A stretch of DNA of 32,242 bases. It comes from Sutterella wadsworthensis 2_1_59BFAA. GTDB lineage: Bacteria > Pseudomonadota > Gammaproteobacteria > Burkholderiales > Burkholderiaceae_F. The stretch is taken from NCBI RefSeq assembly GCF_000297775.1, contig NZ_JH815514.1, forward strand, positions 1 to 32,242, read 5' to 3'. Shown piece after piece: positions 1 to 6,431 of this stretch; the stretch's first letter is position 1; every line of letters begins with the position of its first letter. A program made the position numbers and the translations under genes. The notes beneath the pieces were generated by a model. That model saw only the letters and a program-made list of their open reading frames with translations, searched no databases and was not told the origin of the DNA.

Positions 1-163
1 CTTAGTATGAAAGCGGAAGCGCCGGAAACCAAAAAGAAAAAACACCCCCGGTAGGAATACTCGATTCCTATGTTGATGGGGCATTACTATGGACTCGCCC
101 GGCCTGTGTCCCCGATTGTGTGTGCTGATTCAGGATTAAGGGCAACTCCAAGTATGAAGTGGC

Positions 164-1480
164 TTATGCCTTAGCGATTATCCATCCTCGAGCGGCTTTT
201 TCCTTTTCGACGTCTGCAAGTGTCATCAGCCCATAACGCCTTAACGCGCGAATCCACCGAGGCCGGCGTTGACCATCCTGTTTAAAGACGCCTGTGTAAT
301 CGAACTCTTTGTCGATGTATGGTTTCTGATTCACAACCACCCAGTGGATCAGCAATGCCAGCTTGTGAGCTACTGCCATAACGGCCTTGCAGAATCCCTT
401 GTGCTTCCACCCTCCGAATAGGACGGCAAGATGTGAGCCTTTGGTATGACACGCTGCTTGAGCGCATTCGGTAAGCACCTTTTTGATTAACCTTTGCCCA
501 TGAGGAGTCCTTCCGCTTTTGATTTGTCCGGCCGATTCGTTATTTCCCGGGCATACGCCCAGCCAACGAGCAAAAGCGTGTGGCGAGGAAAAATTTTCTA
601 CGAAGTCCGGTCCGATCATTGACATCAGCAACTGCGCAGATTTTTCACTGACGCCCGGGATAGTCGTCATTAGGCGAATGTTTTGTTTGACTTTCTCGCA
701 CTTCTTCAATTCACGGATGACCGTTTGTTCGAGAGTTTCGATTTCTTTGGTATGCGTCTCGATCAGTCTCAGGATTGATTGGACGATGTCCTTGTTAATT
801 TGGGATAGTTCTCCGGAAACGGCATCCAGGATCTCCTCGATTGATTTTTTGCACAACGGATCAATCATGAGGGCGAGTTCTTCTCGGGGTGCATCTTCCA
901 GAATGCCGGCGATGAGACTTTGGGAGGAAGCGCCGCCGATGTCGGCGAAAGCAACCGTAAATCTGAACCCGGAGTCATCCAGGACTTTCACAAGGCGATT
1001 TTTGAGGCGTTGACGTTCAGCAACAAGCGATTTGATTTGGGACTGAACCAATCTCAGCGAACGGTAAGGTTCTGCTGGAATAAACGAGGCTCGATAGAGG
1101 CCAAGGCGAGCAAGGTTGGCCAGCCATGTGGCATCACTTTTGTCGGTTTTGCGCTTGTCCGAACCACGATTAAAGATTCGCGGATTGATGAGGACTGGAT
1201 GCAAATCAGCTTTTTCAAGATCACGGAAAGGCGCCTTCCAGAAAATGCCGGTGCTCTCCATAAGGATCAAGTCGGCGTTCTGTGAAGAGCACCATTCGGT
1301 AAGTCGTTGTCTACCGGAGTATGTGCCGGTGGATTCGAAGTATTCCTTTTCATGGACCTCGCGCCCTTTGGCGTCGTGCTGAACATGAACGGCGCAAGCG
1401 ACCAGACGATTTTTGTGAACGTCCAGTCCTATCGTGCTGAAGTTGACGGTTGAGAGGTCATCGTTGCATTTGGCACGCAT
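164..1480 (-). CDS. IS110-family transposase (DEDD recombinase)
   Basis: This 438-residue protein catalyses RNA-guided recombination of its own element. The N-terminal RuvC-like DEDD domain shows D20 (in GLDVHK), E75 (in MESTG) and D113/D116 (in KTDKSDA). A coiled linker spans roughly residues 140-265. The C-terminal Transposase_20 domain follows from about residue 270 (TTIPGVSEKSA, then WLGVCPGNNESAG); S316 matches the family's nucleophilic serine. The reading frame is full length with no frameshift, so the copy may be active. The start ATG at 1480 is preceded by GGAGGCAGTT, a good ribosome binding site. Family knowledge: IS110 enzymes use a bridge RNA encoded in the non-coding end, and a candidate lies just upstream. 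Confidence 0.95.
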   Translation of the reverse strand: MRAKCNDDLSTVNFSTIGLDVHKNRLVACAVHVQHDAKGREVHEKEYFESTGTYSGRQRLTEWCSSQNADLILMESTGIFWKAPFRDLEKADLHPVLINPRIFNRGSDKRKTDKSDATWLANLARLGLYRASFIPAEPYRSLRLVQSQIKSLVAERQRLKNRLVKVLDDSGFRFTVAFADIGGASSQSLIAGILEDAPREELALMIDPLCKKSIEEILDAVSGELSQINKDIVQSILRLIETHTKEIETLEQTVIRELKKCEKVKQNIRLMTTIPGVSEKSAQLLMSMIGPDFVENFSSPHAFARWLGVCPGNNESAGQIKSGRTPHGQRLIKKVLTECAQAACHTKGSHLAVLFGGWKHKGFCKAVMAVAHKLALLIHWVVVNQKPYIDKEFDYTGVFKQDGQRRPRWIRALRRYGLMTLADVEKEKAARGWIIAKA

Positions 1481-1518
1481 AACTGCCTCCGATGTATAGT
1501 TGAAGCATGGGGGGCAGT

Positions 1519-1607
1519 CTGCGAGTTAGTAGCCTATGAAGACTTTGTCAACAAGGTCTATTTAGTATTCGAGCAATGACGCTCAGACAGGGGATCGATA
1601 CTCGCAG
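1519..1607 (-). ncRNA. Candidate IS110 bridge RNA region
   Basis: The non-coding end upstream of the transposase has nested inverted repeats. An outer 8-bp stem pairs 1519-1526 with 1600-1607 (CTGCGAGT/ACTCGCAG). Inside are a 7-bp hairpin with loop TCAA (1541-1558, one G-U pair) and a hairpin GAGC/GCTC (1571-1584). A multi-branched RNA at this place, on the 5' side of the transposase, is what IS110-group bridge RNAs look like. The ends of the transcript and the guide loops cannot be fixed by eye. Confidence 0.45.
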
Positions 1608-1673
1608 GCTCATTTTAGAAACGCGAAGGGATCGCACATCCAGCACCGAGCAACTACTGTCCCCCATAAGATT

Positions 1674-1705
1674 TTAGGGCGTACAACCGTGGTTGTACGC
1701 CCTAA
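1674..1705. terminator. Perfect 15-bp inverted repeat between IS110 and the lapA-like gene
   Basis: Arms 1674-1688 and 1691-1705 (TTAGGGCGTACAACC and its complement) are perfect, with only GT between them. It lies 55 bases beyond the stop of the minus-strand gene ending at 1760, so it probably ends that transcript. The T-rich stretch is on the plus-strand side (TTTAATT) and is weak on the minus side, so efficiency on either strand is uncertain. Confidence 0.55.
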
Positions 1706-1759
1706 TTTAATTCCCCGCTTTCATGCGCAGGGGGGTGGCACTAAAGTGCTACACACCTC

Positions 1760-2377
1760 TTAGAAGAGGTCCTTGAAGACGCTCTTGCGGGCGCTGCTTT
1801 CTTCGGCGTCCGCCTTCTTTTCAGCTTCTTCAGCCAGAGCCTGCGTCGGCACGGCGGCGGAAACGGCGGAGGGCAGCGTCTCGACGACGCGCTTTTCCAT
1901 GGCGCCGATCTGCGTCTGGACCTGGGCGGTCAGCTCGCCCTGAGCCCTCTTCTGGTCGTCGAAGAGAGCCTTGTAGCGCTCTTCAGCACGGACGGCCTCC
2001 TGACGGACGGCGGTGAGCGTCTCGTCGGAGCGGGCCGTCATGAGGGCCTCCAGCTTTTCAATGCGCTCGAGCAGAATGCGGTTGCTTTCGGCAAAGCGGC
2101 TCTTTTCGGCGTCGTCAGCCACGGTGCGGGCGTTGCGAGCCTCCTTGTAGGCGGCGCGAAGCTCAAGCGTGACGCTGGCCTGCTGCCAGACCATGTAGAC
2201 GAGCAGCACGAAGACCACCGCGGCGAAACCGCCCACGACGAGAACGCCGAGCGGAGCCTGGATTTCGGTGTAGATCAGGTTGACGGCCGTGACGGTCGAG
2301 AGCGCCGTCCAGTTGATGACCAGAAAGACCGCCATCAGAATGAGGACGAACAGCAGAAAAATGGTACGAATCTTCAT
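1760..2377 (-). CDS. LapA-domain inner-membrane protein with coiled-coil tail
   Basis: The 205-residue protein has two N-terminal membrane segments, about residues 4-24 and 43-64, separated by a short loop rich in small residues. This is the two-helix pattern of LapA/DUF1049 proteins, which are linked to envelope and lipopolysaccharide assembly. Residues about 65-150 are charged and heptad-like, so a coiled coil is likely; the tail is Ala/Glu/Lys-rich. E. coli LapA is about 100 residues, so the long tail is an extension. The ATG at 2377 is chosen because it directly precedes the first membrane helix and has CGGAG seven bases upstream; the frame is open further upstream but without a membrane or binding signal. 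Function is not known beyond the family. Confidence 0.7.
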   Translation of the reverse strand: MKIRTIFLLFVLILMAVFLVINWTALSTVTAVNLIYTEIQAPLGVLVVGGFAAVVFVLLVYMVWQQASVTLELRAAYKEARNARTVADDAEKSRFAESNRILLERIEKLEALMTARSDETLTAVRQEAVRAEERYKALFDDQKRAQGELTAQVQTQIGAMEKRVVETLPSAVSAAVPTQALAEEAEKKADAEESSARKSVFKDLF

Positions 2378-2726
2378 AAGGGCTCCGAAGCGTCCTGCCT
2401 GAAGTGATCGGCAGGACGAAGACGAACTGAGAACGCCGCGCTGCATGCACGGCCCCGCTTCACGGACAACTGTCCCGCGCTCCGCCCCCAAGGCGTCGCC
2501 GGAACGGCGCTATTTCGGGTTCATCATAGCAAATGCACAGTGCGACGAGGCAGGGTAATTGCCCGAAACTCCGTCAAAACGCCTTTGACTGATCGGGATC
2601 CCAATACTATAGTGTTAGGTTAGGCTAATTCTGACGGAGCGCCTCCCGAAGCGCACCCGCCCTTCCCACGCTCCGCCCACGCCCCGTCCGACCGGACGGC
2701 GGCCAACACGACTGAGGCAACATTTC
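2378..2726. other. Divergent intergenic region lapA-like / upp
   Basis: No gene is supported here. It holds a perfect 9-bp hairpin (2391-2399 with 2410-2418) just upstream of the lapA-like ribosome binding site, a possible minus-strand -10 box TATGAT at 2523-2528 (no good -35), the upp promoter at 2585-2613, and a small hairpin CCGTCC/GGACGG (2684-2699) in the upp leader. Confidence 0.6.
2585..2613 (+). promoter_or_regulatory. Sigma-70 promoter of upp
   Basis: The -35 box is TTGACT (2585-2590) and the -10 box TATAGT (2608-2613), with an ideal 17-base spacer. Each box matches consensus at five of six positions. Transcription would start near 2620, leaving a leader of about 105 bases. Confidence 0.7.
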
Positions 2727-3374
2727 ATGCGTACCGATTCCCGCTTTCCCCGTCTTCACATCGTCGACCATCCCCTCATCGAGCACAAGCTCTCCCTGAT
2801 GCGCGACAAAAACACCGGCACGCAGGACTTCCGCACGCTGCTCCATGAAATCGCGCTCCTGATGGGCTACGAAGTCACCCGCGACTTCCCGACGAAGCTC
2901 GAGGACATCGAAACCCCGATCTGCGCGACCAAGTCGCCCATGCTCGTCGAAAAGGATCCCGTCATCGTTCCAGTCCTGCGCGCCGGCCTCGGCATGACCG
3001 ACGGCCTCCTCGCCCTGCTTCCCGCCGCCCGCGTCGGTCACATCGGCGTCTACCGCAACGCCCAGCACGAACCCGTCGAATACCTCGTGCGCCTGCCCGA
3101 CGCTCCCAACAGCAACTACATCGTCGTCGACCCGATGATCGCAACGGGCCACTCCGCCGCCTACGCCATCGAGATCCTCAAGCGACGCGGCGTCAGGGGC
3201 GAGCAGATCCACTTCATGGCGCTCGTCGCCGCCCCCGAAGGCATCAAGGTTCTGAGCGAAGCCCATCCCGACATCGACATCTTCGTTGCAGCCCTTGATG
3301 AAAAGCTCAACGATCGCGCCTACATCGTGCCGGGCCTCGGCGACGCAGGCGACCGAATCTTCGGCACCCTCTAA
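2727..3374 (+). CDS. upp: Uracil phosphoribosyltransferase
   Basis: The enzyme makes UMP from uracil and PRPP, the main pyrimidine salvage step, in the cytoplasm. The 215-residue length is normal. The PRPP-binding loop is [11 protein letters not shown] (residues 133-143), the family's RAGLGM motif sits at 85-90, and the uracil-site C-terminus reads [12 protein letters not shown] (199-210). GAGG lies eight bases before the ATG. The gene stands alone, with its own promoter and a strong terminator at 3396. No uracil permease gene is adjacent, although upp is often paired with one. Confidence 0.95.
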   Translation: MRTDSRFPRLHIVDHPLIEHKLSLMRDKNTGTQDFRTLLHEIALLMGYEVTRDFPTKLEDIETPICATKSPMLVEKDPVIVPVLRAGLGMTDGLLALLPAARVGHIGVYRNAQHEPVEYLVRLPDAPNSNYIVVDPMIATGHSAAYAIEILKRRGVRGEQIHFMALVAAPEGIKVLSEAHPDIDIFVAALDEKLNDRAYIVPGLGDAGDRIFGTL

Positions 3375-3395
3375 CAAGGCGCCTCACCACTTCAG

Positions 3396-3425
3396 GACGG
3401 CTGGACATCCGGCCGTCTTTTTTTT
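3396..3425 (+). terminator. Rho-independent terminator of upp
   Basis: A nine-pair stem GACGGCTGG/CCGGCCGTC (one T-G pair) with loop ACAT spans 3396-3417 and is followed by eight T (3418-3425). Confidence 0.9.
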
Positions 3426-3742
3426 GCCCGCCATTTTCATGATTTTTTTTGACCATAATTTTTACGGGTTTACCCTTGAGTATTGCTATTTGTGAGTATT
3501 TTTGACCGCTTCAACTCCGTACAACTACGCAAAACTACCAAAAATCGGACTCGAAGCCACTCGCCTAGTCTCATTTCATTTGATAAAAGTCAAACTTACA
3601 TAATCCTTAAGGGCGCATCATACGGTCTGACATGATCTGCCGGCTTTCGTCGGCGCTTAGCCCCCCCATAGAACCGGCGCGGACCCTGTCAAGCATCCGC
3701 CCGGATTCCATGAACCAAACAAAGCTCACAAAGGAAAGACAA
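3426..3742 (+). other. Upstream region of frdC
   Basis: This 317-base gap is AT-rich in its first half and holds no convincing gene. Its notable content is the FNR-like box at 3580-3593 and a possible -10 box CATCAT (3616-3621). An in-frame ATG at 3632 and another at 3707 exist but lack a ribosome binding site. Confidence 0.55.
3580..3593 (+). promoter_or_regulatory. FNR/ANR-like binding site upstream of frdC
   Basis: TTGATAAAAGTCAA matches the FNR consensus TTGAT-N4-ATCAA at nine of ten defined bases. A -10-like CATCAT starts 29 bases after the centre of the site, the spacing of a class II FNR promoter (site centred near -41.5). Oxygen-controlled activation would suit a fumarate reductase gene. 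No FNR gene is in the window. Confidence 0.55.
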
Positions 3743-4570
3743 ATGTCTACCCCTGATTCCGTCAAGTACTCCAACACCCCGACCGCGACTGAAAACGTCT
3801 GGGGCGCCGGCCTCAAGGACGCCAAGCGTCAGTCTCCGTCCACGGCTCTCGCCGACGTCGCCCAGTCCGTCACGGGCGTCATCCTCGGCATCTTCCTGTT
3901 CTGCCACATGGCCTTCACGTCCTCCGTGCAGATCAGCAAGGACCTCTTCGCCAACCTGATCAACACCTCCGGCGGCATGTTCATGTTCGCTGAAGAACAG
4001 GCTTGGCTGCACGTCGTCTTCGTCGGCTTCATCACGCTCTGCGTCGTGATCCACGCCTTCTGCGCCCTTCGCCGCTTCCCGACGTCCTACCATCAGCTCC
4101 GTGACATCAAGGCTCACTACAAGATGCTCCGTCATGAAGACACGACGCTCTGGATGGTTCAGCTCGTCACGGCCTTCCTCCTCTTCATCTTCGTGTTCCC
4201 GCACCTCATCTCCATGCTCTGCAACCCGCATGGCTTTGACGTGAACCTGATCGGCGTCCACACCCATCACATGGGCATGATCTACACGTTCGTGTTCCTC
4301 GTCATCACGGAACTCCACGGCATGATCGGTCTGTACCGCCTCGCCGTCAAGTGGGACATCTTCGCCAAGAACCCGGAAACGGACATCATCGACCAGCGCA
4401 ACGGCGACCGCGCCGGTCTTCGTAAGACCTTCCTCTTCATCGCCCTTCTCATGATCGTCTGCGGCACGCTCACCGCCTGGAAGAACTACTCCATCGGCGC
4501 TGAACTGATCGAGAACGGCCAGGAAGCCACGCGTTACGTCCTCGCTGACGAAAACAACTGGTGGAAGTAA
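3743..4570 (+). CDS. frdC: Fumarate reductase diheme cytochrome b subunit
   Basis: FrdC anchors fumarate reductase in the inner membrane and passes electrons from menaquinol through two b hemes to the FrdB iron-sulfur subunit. The 275-residue protein has five membrane helices (about 43-62, 88-110, 136-160, 176-200, 228-247). H55, H104, H154 and H192 are spaced 49, 50 and 38 residues apart, almost exactly as the heme ligands H44, H93, H143 and H182 of Wolinella succinogenes FrdC; ELHGMIGLYRLAVKW (190-204) is a family signature. The start is the ATG preceded by AAAGGAAAGACA; upstream in-frame ATGs lack a binding site. FrdA and FrdB genes do not follow, although frdC normally lies next to them: a terminator comes 60 bases later. 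It could be a solitary or second copy. Confidence 0.88.
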   Translation: MSTPDSVKYSNTPTATENVWGAGLKDAKRQSPSTALADVAQSVTGVILGIFLFCHMAFTSSVQISKDLFANLINTSGGMFMFAEEQAWLHVVFVGFITLCVVIHAFCALRRFPTSYHQLRDIKAHYKMLRHEDTTLWMVQLVTAFLLFIFVFPHLISMLCNPHGFDVNLIGVHTHHMGMIYTFVFLVITELHGMIGLYRLAVKWDIFAKNPETDIIDQRNGDRAGLRKTFLFIALLMIVCGTLTAWKNYSIGAELIENGQEATRYVLADENNWWK

Positions 4571-4624
4571 TCAGTACTCGGGCTGACAGCGAAGTTCTCC
4601 TTCAGCCAACTGAATACTGACCAA

Positions 4625-4664
4625 AAAAGAACTCCCGCGGGACTTGCTCCGGCGGGAGTTTTTT
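4625..4664 (+). terminator. Rho-independent terminator of frdC
   Basis: Stem AACTCCCGC/GCGGGAGTT (4630-4638 with 4652-4660), followed by TTTT and preceded by a run of A, so it could work in both directions. Confidence 0.85.
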
Positions 4665-4678
4665 CATACCCTCTCGGC

Positions 4679-5464
4679 ATGACCACCATCAAATCCACCC
4701 GCACGCCTCTCTGGAGCCGCCTCGCACAGACGCTCGCAGGCGACATACTCTCGGGGCGCCTCCCCGTGGGCAGTCTCCTGCCCACGGAGGCCCAGCTCAT
4801 GAACGACTACGGCATGAGCAGGCACACCGTGCGCTCCGCACTCGCGGAGCTCGTCCATCTGGGGCTCATCAGGCGCTCTCCGCGCCGCGGCACGATCGTG
4901 ACGGGTGACGGACGCGGAGCCGAATTCACGGCCAGCCTCGTCCCGTCGCTCCCTGCCGACGCAGGCGGGCGCACGCTTCTGAGCATCCGCCGCATGATCT
5001 GCGACGAGGACACGGCCGCCCGCACGGGCTTTGCGCTTCTCACCCCGCTCATCACGCTCACCATGCTCACGAAGGGACCCGACGGTCGTGCCGTCGCCCG
5101 CACCGAGCTCTGGGTGCGCGACGCCGCAAGGGACCTCATCCCATACCTCACGCCGCAGAGCCCGCGCTCCGTCCTTGCGCTTCTCGAGGAGCATGCGGGC
5201 GTGCGCTGCCGCTCCATGCACCAGAGCGCCGAAGCCGCCGCACTCGACGAGGCGTGCTCGAAGCTCTTCGGCGTGCCCGAGGGCTCTCCCGCACTCGTCG
5301 TGACCCGCACCTATCTCGACCGCCGTCCGGTGCCGCTCATTCACGCCGTCGAAACGCGCCCCGCCGGCGTCAGGGCCTGCGAGACGGTCTTCCTTCGATC
5401 GACAGCCGCACGGACGGCCGAACATGAGGGCTCACCCGCATCGGAACCTATACCAACGGACTAA
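4679..5464 (+). CDS. GntR-family transcriptional regulator (HutC subfamily, UTRA domain)
   Basis: A 261-residue one-component regulator. Residues 11-75 are the GntR winged helix (LPTEAQLMNDYGMSRHTVRSAL, then the wing RRSPRRGTIV). Residues about 95-240 are a UTRA ligand-binding domain, which in this subfamily senses small metabolites such as histidine intermediates, sugar phosphates or fatty acids; the ligand here cannot be predicted. The start lies only 15 bases after the frdC terminator, with no clear ribosome binding site, so it may be poorly translated or leaderless. It ends 39 bases before the ABC ATPase gene in the same direction, so the two are probably co-transcribed. Confidence 0.85.
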   Translation: MTTIKSTRTPLWSRLAQTLAGDILSGRLPVGSLLPTEAQLMNDYGMSRHTVRSALAELVHLGLIRRSPRRGTIVTGDGRGAEFTASLVPSLPADAGGRTLLSIRRMICDEDTAARTGFALLTPLITLTMLTKGPDGRAVARTELWVRDAARDLIPYLTPQSPRSVLALLEEHAGVRCRSMHQSAEAAALDEACSKLFGVPEGSPALVVTRTYLDRRPVPLIHAVETRPAGVRACETVFLRSTAARTAEHEGSPASEPIPTD

Positions 5465-5503
5465 TCGAAACCGACTTTCGACCGATTTTCTTCGTAGGGC
5501 GAA

Positions 5504-6190
5504 GTGCCTATCATGGCTGACACCGTGATCAAACACCCTCAAGCCATGCTTCAGCTTCGCCTTTCCAACTTCAGTGTCGCCTATCAGGGCATTCCCGCCG
5601 TCGTCAACCTCTCCCTCACGCTCACCGCGGCGACGGTCAATCTTGTAACGGGCGTGATCGGCGCAGGAAAGACCACGCTTCTCAAGGCCCTCTCGGGCAT
5701 GATCGGGCACACGGGCAGCATCGAGCTCACCGAGGGCGCCAGGCGCTTCGGTGCCGATGGCGCGGGCGCCCTGCTCCAGCCCCTTTCGCGCAGCCTCATC
5801 TCCCCCTACATGACGGTCACGCAGTTCCTGCAGATAGGCCTCATGCAGAACACCTGGCAGCTTCCGCCCGATGCAGGCGAACGCGTCACCGACGCACTGG
5901 CCCGCTGCAGGCTCGAGCCCCTCGCACACTCCCCGATCTCCGTCCTCACGCCCGAACAGTACCGCCTCGCCGAGGTCGCGCAGCTCTTCGTACAGCAGCC
6001 GCGCGTCATCCTTCTTGACGAGCCTTCCCGCTGTCTTTCAGCCGAATCGGCGACATCAGTATTAACCTGTATTTCCAAGTGGGTACGAGACACCCGCAAC
6101 ATCGCCGTGGTGGCCGCCGAGGGCGTCATCCCCGCCGCAAACGTCGACCGCATCCTCACGCTTGAGCGCGGCAAGCTCATGAACGCCTGA
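5504..6190 (+). CDS. Degenerate ABC-type ATPase, solitary
   Basis: The 228-residue protein has an ABC nucleotide-binding fold. Walker A is GVIGAGKT (50-57), the Q-loop is Q92, and Walker B is VILLDEP (168-174) with the catalytic glutamate E173. Two essential elements are altered. The LSGGQ signature reads LTPEQ (148-152), and the H-loop histidine is missing (VVAAEG, 202-207). It should bind ATP but may hydrolyse it poorly. No permease or binding protein is near; the gene follows the GntR regulator, so the protein may be regulatory or serve a distant membrane partner. The start is GTG with AGGG five bases upstream; an ATG at 5513 is an alternative. Confidence 0.75.
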   Translation: MPIMADTVIKHPQAMLQLRLSNFSVAYQGIPAVVNLSLTLTAATVNLVTGVIGAGKTTLLKALSGMIGHTGSIELTEGARRFGADGAGALLQPLSRSLISPYMTVTQFLQIGLMQNTWQLPPDAGERVTDALARCRLEPLAHSPISVLTPEQYRLAEVAQLFVQQPRVILLDEPSRCLSAESATSVLTCISKWVRDTRNIAVVAAEGVIPAANVDRILTLERGKLMNA

Positions 6191-6195
6191 TTTTC

Positions 6196-6203
6196 CTAGG
6201 GGC
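6196..6203 (+). promoter_or_regulatory. CCTAGGGG motif upstream of fumarase
   Basis: One of four CCTAGGG(G/A) sites in the window, each intergenic and pointing towards a gene (others at 8351, 12417 and 32087). Function is unknown. Confidence 0.3.
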
Positions 6204-6230
6204 GCATGGAGAAACGTTAAGAACGCCCCC

Positions 6231-6431
6231 GAACCTACCTCCTTATCAAAGGATCCTTGATTCTTGCCCGAACTAAGGCATCCTCCTTATTCAGTCTCCT
6301 TAGAAGGAGGTAGATAATTGGTGATAGAAATCGTCCGCCCGGACCAGTGGCAAAACTTTGTCACAAGGCGGACGCTCATCATGGCCGCCCAACCCCTGCG
6401 GCCGTCACTTACTGAATAAGGCAAAGACATC
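6231..6431 (+). promoter_or_regulatory. Structured leader of the fumarase gene
   Basis: A perfect Shine-Dalgarno AAGGAGG (6304-6310) can pair with three upstream segments: CTACCTCCTT at 6235-6244 (10 pairs with 6304-6313), CCTCCTT at 6282-6288, and CTCCTT at 6296-6301. CTAAGG (6273-6278) can instead pair with CCTTAG (6298-6303), which would occupy the last of these. Downstream a strong hairpin forms: outer stem 6332-6339 with 6367-6374 (CGTCCGCC/GGCGGACG) and inner stem 6347-6364 (GTGGCAAA...TTTGTCAC). ATCAA/TTGAT arms flank GGATCC at 6245-6261. The mutually exclusive pairings suggest translational or attenuation control of fumarase. No known riboswitch class was recognised. Confidence 0.5.
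6318..6419 (+). CDS. Possible 33-codon leader ORF ahead of fumarase
   Basis: A TTG start seven bases after the perfect AAGGAGG opens a 33-residue frame that ends with TAA only 12 bases before the fumarase ATG, in the same frame as fumarase. A GTG one codon later is an alternative start. The peptide begins LVIEIVRPDQW and shows no domain, signal peptide or run of one amino acid. The best ribosome binding site in the region belongs to this ORF, not to fumarase, so it may be a leader peptide coupling translation. It is unproven; the ORF also contains the strong hairpin, so it may simply lie within an RNA element. Confidence 0.35.
   Translation: MVIEIVRPDQWQNFVTRRTLIMAAQPLRPSLTE

Larger units (their letters stand above)
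107..1657 (-). mobile_element. IS110-family insertion sequence (boundaries tentative)
   Basis: The element holds one transposase gene, a long non-coding end on its 5' side (about 180 bases) and a short 3' end (about 55 bases). This is the usual layout of the IS110 group, which lacks terminal inverted repeats. The stretch is visibly richer in A and T than the neighbouring genes, which suggests transfer. The proposed ends rest only on a 7-base direct repeat TGTCCCC at 107-113 and 1658-1664, which could mark the recombination core; it may be chance. The resulting length of about 1.55 kb is within the family range. Presence of the IS is firm; the exact ends are not. Confidence 0.45.

Noticed and set aside
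52-70. TAGGAAT/ATTCCTA hairpin near the left window edge as the bridge RNA
   Set aside because: It lies outside the likely end of the element and on the 3' side of the transposase, the wrong side for an IS110-group layout.
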